From an uncultured Pseudodesulfovibrio sp. (lineage in GTDB: Bacteria; Desulfobacterota; Desulfovibrionia; Desulfovibrionales; Desulfovibrionaceae): a DNA stretch of 20,652 bases. The DNA lies in contig CAMYLL010000008.1 of NCBI GenBank assembly GCA_947259235.1, positions 1 through 20,652 on the forward strand, written 5' to 3'. The position numbers were made by a program, and so were the translations under genes. This document shows positions 15,586 through 20,652 of the stretch, one piece after another. How positions within the stretch are numbered: position 1 is the stretch's first letter; each line of letters begins with the position of its first letter. A model generated the notes under the pieces. That model worked only from the letters and a program-made list of their open reading frames with translations. It searched no databases and had not been told where the DNA came from.

Positions 15586-18500
15586 TTAATCCTGCGGAGC
15601 CTCGTCGGCCGTGCCGCTTCCCTTTTCCATGCCGATGACGAACATGAGCAGCGCCGGGATCACGAAGATCGTGAACACGGTGGACAGCGCCAGGCCGCCC
15701 AGCACCACAGCGCCCAGTCCCCGGTAGAGCTCCGAGCCGGGACCGGGGGCCACGGCCAGGGGCAGCATGCCGAAGAGCGAGGTGGTTGCGGACATGTAGA
15801 TGGGCCGCAGCCGCGTCCGCGTTGCGTCGAGAACGGCCGCCTTGTGCTCCATGCCGTGCTCGCGGATGTTGCCCAGCGATTGATGGACGATGAGAATGGC
15901 GTTGTTGACCACGACGCCGATGAGGATGACGAACCCGAGCATGGTCAGGATGTCTAGCGGCTGCGACGCGATGAACCAGTTCTCCAGCTTGAGGCCCAGG
16001 AACCCTCCCGCACCGGCCAGTGGCACGGTAAACAGGATAATCAGCGGATAGATGAAGTTGCCGAACAGGGCGGACATCAGCAGATACGTGATGACGATGG
16101 CCAGCAGGAAGTTCCACTGCAGGGCCTCCCTGGTGACGGTCAGCTTGTCAGCCGCGCCGGCCAGACGCACGGTGAGGCCGTCGAGCAGCCCCATCTCGCG
16201 CACATGGGGGATGAGTTTGCTCTCTATGACTTCCATGGCCTGCTGCAGGGGCATGTTCACAGGCGGAGTCACCTGCAAGGTGACGGTGCGCTGTCGTTCC
16301 AGATGGCGAATCTGGTTCATGGAGTTGGTCCGTTCAATCTGGGCCAGGGAGCTGACAGGGACGGCCCAGCCGTTGGGCGTGGCCACCAGGGAGTTGAACA
16401 GCTCCTCCGGCGTGGAGATGTCTTCCGCCGAGCCCTTGAGCACGAGGTCGATCTTCTTCTTGCCCGCCTCCTTGAAGTCGCCGATCTGGCGGCCGTCGAG
16501 GATGACGTCCGCAGCCACGGCGAGGTCCTCGGTGGTCATTCCCGCCGCCCGGATGCGGTCGCGCTCGGGATTGAGCCTGATCTCCGGGTAGAGCAGCTCA
16601 AGTGATGGCACGGGACGCACCTGCGCCCCCGGAATCTCCTGCATGGCCATGCCGAACATGGTCCCGGCCGCGGCCACGATGCGCTCCAGGCTGGAGCCGG
16701 AGATGTCCACGTCGATGACGCGTCCCTTGCCCAGCCCCTGCTCGAAGATGGACGCCTGGATGGACACGCCGAACATGCCCGGGATGGAGTTCAGGATGCG
16801 GTTGAACAGCGGCGTCAGCTCGGCTGCGCGCTGCTCGTCCGTGGAGATGGAGCCAAAGAGGTTGATGGTCGGCGCGGACACGTAGAAGAGATCCTTGATG
16901 CCCGGCATCCCGTCCACCGACTTCTCGAAGTACGGCTCGCTCTGCTCCCATACATATTCGCCTATGCCCAGACGCTCCTCGTAGGAGAGGCCCGGCGGCG
17001 GGATGAGAATGGAGATGATCAGGTTGCGGTTGCCCTGGGGCAGGTATTCCATCTTGGGAAAGAAGGCCCAGACCATGAGCACCGAGGCCAAGGTCAGCAT
17101 ACCCACGGTGAAGATGCGGTTGCGCGGCCTGTCGATGGCCCGCTCAAGTAGCGCCATGATGAAATCGGCAATCCGGCCGCCCAGGGCGGTCAGCGGGGTC
17201 ATCCACTGTTTGACGATGGAGAGCCTCGGCTTGCGGCGCACGGCGTCGAGCCGGGCCGTGGCCTGCATCCGCCGCTCGGCCAGGGAATAGAGCTGGCGCG
17301 AGAGCATCGGGATGACGAGCACGGACACGAACAGCGACAGGGTGATGGCGCAGGTGACGGCGATGGCGATGTCCTTGAAGAGCTGCCCGGCCTCCTGCTC
17401 CATGAAGACCACGGGCAGGAACACGGCCACGGTGGTCAGGGTCGAGGCGATGACCGCGCCCCACACCTCGGTGGTTCCGTCGTAGGCCGCGGCCACGGCT
17501 CCCTTGCCCATCTGCCGGTGGCGGTCGATATTCTCAAGCACGACGATGGCGTTGTCCACGAGCATGCCCACGGCAAAGCTGATGCCCGCCATGGAAACGA
17601 CGTTGAGGGAACGGCCCGCAGCAGCGAAGATGATGAACGCGCCGATAATGGATATCGGGATTGAGAAGGCCACGATGATCGTTGACGAAAACGACTGCAA
17701 AAAGACGAACAGGACCACGATGGCCAGGATCGAGCCGATGATGATGTTGGACTGCACCAGATCGATGGCGCCGTTGATGTAGGGCCGCTGGTCGTAGACC
17801 CATTCGAGCCGGATGCCCTCTTCCTCAAGCACGTTCTCGTTGAGATCGTCCACCACCGTCTTGACCGCGTCGGTCATGGCGATGACGTTGGCTCCCGGCT
17901 CCGGCTTGACGCCCACGGCCATGCCGGGGATGCCGTTATGAAGCATGGCCACGGAGGCCTTGGCGTTGCCGGACCTGACGGAGGCCACGTCGCTGAGCAC
18001 CACACGGTACTGTCCCGAGGAGGAGAGCACGACGCGTTCGATATCTTCCGGGGTCTTGAACTCGGCTGGGGTGCGGATGCGGTAATCGCGGCGGCCCACG
18101 CCAAGGTTGCCCGCGGACATGGAGATGTTCTCCTTCTGGAGAATGTTGACCAGCTTGGGAATGGTCAGGTTGTAGGCGGCAAGGCGGACCGGGTCGATGA
18201 TGATCTGCATCTCGTTGTCTCGGCCGCCGCCCACGAAGAGATCGGCCACGCCGTTGACGCGCTCGATGTACTGGCGCACCTCGTCTTCGAAATAGGTCCG
18301 GTAGGTCTGCACGTCGCGGTCGTTGCCCGGCAGGGTCCGAATGATCATCCAGATGACCGGCGAAGTGGACGCGCCGGTGGCGGAAACCACGGGACGGTCA
18401 GTGTTGTCGGGATACTCAGGAACCTCGTCGAGCTTGTTGGACACGCGCAAAAGCGCGGTGTCGACATCGGTACCGATCTCGAACTTGAGGGTCAGCTCGG

Positions 18501-18765
18501 ACTGCCCGTTGTAGCTTGAGCTTTCCATCTCGGTCAGGCCGGGGATGCCCTTGAGCACCTTCTCCTGCTCCTCGACAATATCGCGCTCGATCTCGTAGGG
18601 AGTGGCTCCCTGCCAGTTGGTGGTCACGGTGATGACCGGCTCCGTAACATCGGGCGAGAGCTGATAGGGCAGCGTGGCCAGGGAGATGGCCCCGAACAAG
18701 ACTATCAGAATGACGCCCACCAGGACGGCGACCGGCTTTTCAATGGCGGCTTTGACTATATCCAC
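15586..18765 (-). CDS. RND-superfamily efflux transporter (inner-membrane pump subunit)
   Basis: Proton-driven tripartite efflux pump component. The 1059-residue product has the standard plan: TM1 at about 10-31, a periplasmic porter region, TM2-6 from about 339, a repeat of the same in the second half, and a final helix cluster near 890-1045. TM4 reads VGMLVDNAIVVLENI (399-413). Only Asp404 matches AcrB Asp407; the place of Asp408 is Asn405. In TM10, AcrB's Lys940 position reads Asn within VVVNNAILIVH. The proton relay therefore differs from AcrB, as in other single-Asp RND subgroups. The start is GTG 18765 with GGAGG five bases upstream, 12 bases after the adaptor gene. Substrate unknown; drug, solvent or lipid-like compounds are possible. 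Confidence 0.95.
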   Translation of the reverse strand: MDIVKAAIEKPVAVLVGVILIVLFGAISLATLPYQLSPDVTEPVITVTTNWQGATPYEIERDIVEEQEKVLKGIPGLTEMESSSYNGQSELTLKFEIGTDVDTALLRVSNKLDEVPEYPDNTDRPVVSATGASTSPVIWMIIRTLPGNDRDVQTYRTYFEDEVRQYIERVNGVADLFVGGGRDNEMQIIIDPVRLAAYNLTIPKLVNILQKENISMSAGNLGVGRRDYRIRTPAEFKTPEDIERVVLSSSGQYRVVLSDVASVRSGNAKASVAMLHNGIPGMAVGVKPEPGANVIAMTDAVKTVVDDLNENVLEEEGIRLEWVYDQRPYINGAIDLVQSNIIIGSILAIVVLFVFLQSFSSTIIVAFSIPISIIGAFIIFAAAGRSLNVVSMAGISFAVGMLVDNAIVVLENIDRHRQMGKGAVAAAYDGTTEVWGAVIASTLTTVAVFLPVVFMEQEAGQLFKDIAIAVTCAITLSLFVSVLVIPMLSRQLYSLAERRMQATARLDAVRRKPRLSIVKQWMTPLTALGGRIADFIMALLERAIDRPRNRIFTVGMLTLASVLMVWAFFPKMEYLPQGNRNLIISILIPPPGLSYEERLGIGEYVWEQSEPYFEKSVDGMPGIKDLFYVSAPTINLFGSISTDEQRAAELTPLFNRILNSIPGMFGVSIQASIFEQGLGKGRVIDVDISGSSLERIVAAAGTMFGMAMQEIPGAQVRPVPSLELLYPEIRLNPERDRIRAAGMTTEDLAVAADVILDGRQIGDFKEAGKKKIDLVLKGSAEDISTPEELFNSLVATPNGWAVPVSSLAQIERTNSMNQIRHLERQRTVTLQVTPPVNMPLQQAMEVIESKLIPHVREMGLLDGLTVRLAGAADKLTVTREALQWNFLLAIVITYLLMSALFGNFIYPLIILFTVPLAGAGGFLGLKLENWFIASQPLDILTMLGFVILIGVVVNNAILIVHQSLGNIREHGMEHKAAVLDATRTRLRPIYMSATTSLFGMLPLAVAPGPGSELYRGLGAVVLGGLALSTVFTIFVIPALLMFVIGMEKGSGTADEAPQD

Positions 18766-18777
18766 ACAATCCTCCGA

Positions 18778-19833
18778 CTACTTCTGCGGCGTGGCGGCCA
18801 CGGGTTGTCCCGGCCGCAGCCGCTCGTTGCCTTTGACCACCACGTCCATGCCTTCCTTGAGCTTCTCGGACTTCACGCCCGCAAAAAGCCCGCGATAGCC
18901 CACCACATAGACGGGAATGGGCAGAGCCTTTCCATCGGCCACGGTCCAGACCACCTGATCGCCGCGAGCGGCAATGATCGCATCACGAGGCACGATGAGG
19001 GTGGCTCCGCCGAGGCCGCGAGGCAGAATGACGCGGGCCTCCATGCCCTCGGCCAGAACGCCGGTGTTGGCCACGCGAATCTTGACCGGGAAGGTGCGGG
19101 TGGCCACGTCGCCACGGGGAATGACGGCAAAGACATCGCCGGCCAGCTCGGTTCCGGCAACCTTGACGGTCACCTTGAGGCCGGGCTTGACCACGCCGAA
19201 CGCCTCTCTGGGAGCGTTGACGACCACGTCGAACCGATCGTCGCGGGCGGTGATGACCACGGTGGAGCCCACGGACATCCACTCGCCCCGGGAAACGGGC
19301 ACGTCGATGACGACGCCGTCATAAGGGGCGCGGATGGTCTTTTTCTCCGCCGTCTCAAGCAGCTCGGCAAGCTCGGCCTGCATGGCTTCGTATTTGCTCT
19401 GCAGCCCTTCAGCCGTCAGACGCTTGGAGTCGAACTCGCCCTCGGCCACGGATCGGCTTTCGAAAAGGGTCTGGACACGCTTGTTCTCCAGGCGGGCGAA
19501 TTCATACTGCGCCTTGGCCTGCTGAGCCAGGGCGCGGGCGCGCCGAATCTGCTTGTCGAGCAGGGTCGAGGAAAGCACGACCATGACGTCGCCCTTTGCC
19601 ACCCGTTGGCCGTCCTCCACCCGAAGGTCCACGACCTTGCCGACAACCTCGGAGGCCACGTCGGAAATCTCCGTGAAATACACTGTTCCGATAAACTCGG
19701 ACTGGGGAGCCATGTCGCCGGAGGCCACCTTGGCCGTGACAACGGGCGACGGCGGGCGCTCCTGGGCGTGGACAGGGGCGGCAAGCAACGCCGCAAGGCA
19801 GAGAATCAAGAAGAAATGCGTTCGAAATATCAT
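18778..19833 (-). CDS. RND periplasmic adaptor (membrane fusion protein)
   Basis: Links the RND pump to an outer-membrane channel. The 351-residue product has a signal peptide (1-23, LILCLAALLAAPVHA, cleavage before QERPP); Cys12 is within the hydrophobic core and not in a lipobox. A barrel-sandwich (lipoyl-like) half, EVVGKVVDLRVEDGQRVAKGD (62-82), precedes an alpha hairpin at about 90-165. The second half is TIRAPYDGVVIDVPVSRGEWMSVG (166-189), then a beta-barrel and membrane-proximal domain. ATG 19833 starts the signal peptide; the nearest Shine-Dalgarno (AAGGA) is 16 bases away, so translation may couple to the upstream gene ending 11 bases before. It is followed by the pump gene. No TolC-like gene is present, so an outer channel must be encoded elsewhere. 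Confidence 0.93.
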   Translation of the reverse strand: MIFRTHFFLILCLAALLAAPVHAQERPPSPVVTAKVASGDMAPQSEFIGTVYFTEISDVASEVVGKVVDLRVEDGQRVAKGDVMVVLSSTLLDKQIRRARALAQQAKAQYEFARLENKRVQTLFESRSVAEGEFDSKRLTAEGLQSKYEAMQAELAELLETAEKKTIRAPYDGVVIDVPVSRGEWMSVGSTVVITARDDRFDVVVNAPREAFGVVKPGLKVTVKVAGTELAGDVFAVIPRGDVATRTFPVKIRVANTGVLAEGMEARVILPRGLGGATLIVPRDAIIAARGDQVVWTVADGKALPIPVYVVGYRGLFAGVKSEKLKEGMDVVVKGNERLRPGQPVAATPQK

Positions 19834-19844
19834 GGTAATTTCAC

Positions 19845-20345
19845 TTATTTCCTTATGTTTTTCCAAGGCTTGAAAATCGATATAAAAATGACGGCAACCA
19901 GGATCGTCACCTGGAGCGTCCCCCATACAAGGTTCAGGTGCTCGCTTTCAATATACACAGCATCGGTCAGGGCCCCAAGCCCGAGCCGACCTGATATCTC
20001 CATCATCCTCGTCTCCCAGGGACCCAGGCACACGGTCCCGAAAACGATGGCCGCAACCGTCACCACCCATTTGAGAACGATCCAGCCGTGACGCACAAAG
20101 CCCCACTTCGTCAGCAGGGAATACGCCAGCCCTGTCAAGAGACAGCCGAACGCACCGGGCACTACGACCACCGCCATGTCCACGCGGTGAATGGCCTGAT
20201 TGATACCGTAAAGGACGCCACCGTCGGCAACCCCGGCCTTGATGAAATAGAGCATGATCAAGGAGATGCCGCCGCCGACCCAGCAGGCCGCGGCCGTCAG
20301 ATGCAGCCCCTTGAGCCACCGCTGTCCGGTGACGCCCAGCTTCAT
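19845..20345 (-). CDS. Four-helix inner-membrane protein, DUF2269-like
   Basis: The 166-residue product has four predicted helices at about 12-34, 57-78, 88-108 and 137-158. The opening QRWLKGLHLTAAACWVGGG (8-26) resembles the W-L-K-x-L-H-x-x-x-x-x-x-W-x-G-G pattern of DUF2269 and related small membrane proteins. Function unknown. His15 and His53 lie in or beside membrane segments, a layout sometimes seen in heme or copper membrane proteins, but I cannot support a cofactor. Its ATG overlaps the marR stop (ATGA), so the two are translationally coupled, and the adaptor gene begins 11 bases after its stop. Its place between regulator and pump suggests an accessory to efflux or membrane stress. 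Confidence 0.75.
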   Translation of the reverse strand: MKLGVTGQRWLKGLHLTAAACWVGGGISLIMLYFIKAGVADGGVLYGINQAIHRVDMAVVVVPGAFGCLLTGLAYSLLTKWGFVRHGWIVLKWVVTVAAIVFGTVCLGPWETRMMEISGRLGLGALTDAVYIESEHLNLVWGTLQVTILVAVIFISIFKPWKNIRK

Positions 20346-20652
20346 GGCGACTCGTCCTCGTCAATCAGCCGCATGCAGTCTCCGCACCCACGGTCCAGGC
20401 TGGGCTCGATGATCTGCCACAGGACCCGCTTGCAGACGGCCATATCCTCTTCAGGGATATGAGCGCTCAAAAGATCGCGGCTCTCCACGGCGATATCCAC
20501 CGACGCATCGACCAGGGCGCGCCCCGCATCTGTAATGTATATATACTTGACCCTGCGATCTTCCCGGCACGCCTCGCGGCGCACCAGCCCGCGCTTTTCC
20601 AGGGCGGCCACCAGACGGCTGACCCCGGTCTTCTCCTGGGAAAGCAGCTCGC
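20342..20652 (-). CDS. MarR-family transcriptional regulator (C-terminal 102 residues; N-terminus outside window)
   Basis: The frame is open to the right edge. The visible part begins in the DNA-recognition helix, LSQEKTGVSRLVAALEKRGL, followed by the wing VRREACREDRRVKYIYITDAGRALVD, a classic MarR winged helix. A C-terminal dimerisation helix follows, with a tail carrying a CGDC pair (GCGDCMRL) near the end; another Cys lies in the wing (EACRED). MarR regulators usually repress their own operon and release DNA on binding phenolic or oxidising compounds. Here it would be the first gene of the efflux operon, with its promoter outside the window. The stop TGA overlaps the next ATG. Confidence 0.9.
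   Translation of the reverse strand, partial: ELLSQEKTGVSRLVAALEKRGLVRREACREDRRVKYIYITDAGRALVDASVDIAVESRDLLSAHIPEEDMAVCKRVLWQIIEPSLDRGCGDCMRLIDEDESP

Overview
The window looks like chromosome from a GC-rich, Gram-negative sulfate reducer of the Desulfovibrio/Pseudodesulfovibrio type. The clues are a CcmE whose heme-binding His is replaced by Cys (C-X3-Y, known from Desulfovibrio), outer-membrane machinery (MlaA, an RND pump, a GT9 heptosyltransferase-like enzyme), a DUF3750 lipoprotein, and an intergenic hairpin repeat of a style I associate with Desulfovibrionales. The lineage is inferred; there is no rRNA or other marker here.

Layout. 1-3404 (minus): a CNNM/DUF21-CBS membrane protein, then ccmE, then after an unusually long structured gap the first 512 codons of ccmF. 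A good extended -10 promoter lies at 3458-3486. 3534-4583 (plus): a GT9 glycosyltransferase, convergent with nadD (4594-5250, minus). 5429-8896 (plus): an M50 site-2-type protease, trpS, an FKBP-type prolyl isomerase of SlyD/FkpB type, and a class I/II aminotransferase. 9249-11332 (minus): a two-gene cluster of a predicted exported alpha/beta hydrolase and the MlaA (VacJ) lipoprotein. 11571-13442 (minus): a small periplasmic BOF/YgiW-type OB-fold protein and an exported MsrA-MsrB fusion, separated by 378 bases that hold a perfect 14-bp-arm operator-like palindrome. 13763-14305 (plus): DUF3750 lipoprotein. 14432-15049 (minus): unrecognised protein with a glycine-rich C-terminus. 15201-15497 (plus): cysteine-free ComFB-domain protein. 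15586 to the right edge (minus): an efflux operon in the order marR (partial), a four-helix membrane protein, periplasmic adaptor, RND pump.

Functional themes are envelope upkeep and stress: cytochrome c maturation (ccmE/ccmF), LPS core synthesis, lipid homeostasis (hydrolase-MlaA), repair of oxidised periplasmic methionine (MsrAB), and drug or solvent efflux (MarR-RND). The rest is housekeeping (nadD, trpS, FKBP, aminotransferase).

I see no mobile element, CRISPR array, phage gene or tRNA. The least explained parts are the structured ccmE-ccmF gap, the hydrolase-MlaA pair, the DUF3750 protein with its Ser in a NlpC/P60-like N-S-N-T-F motif, and the 12085-12116 palindrome with no regulator gene nearby.
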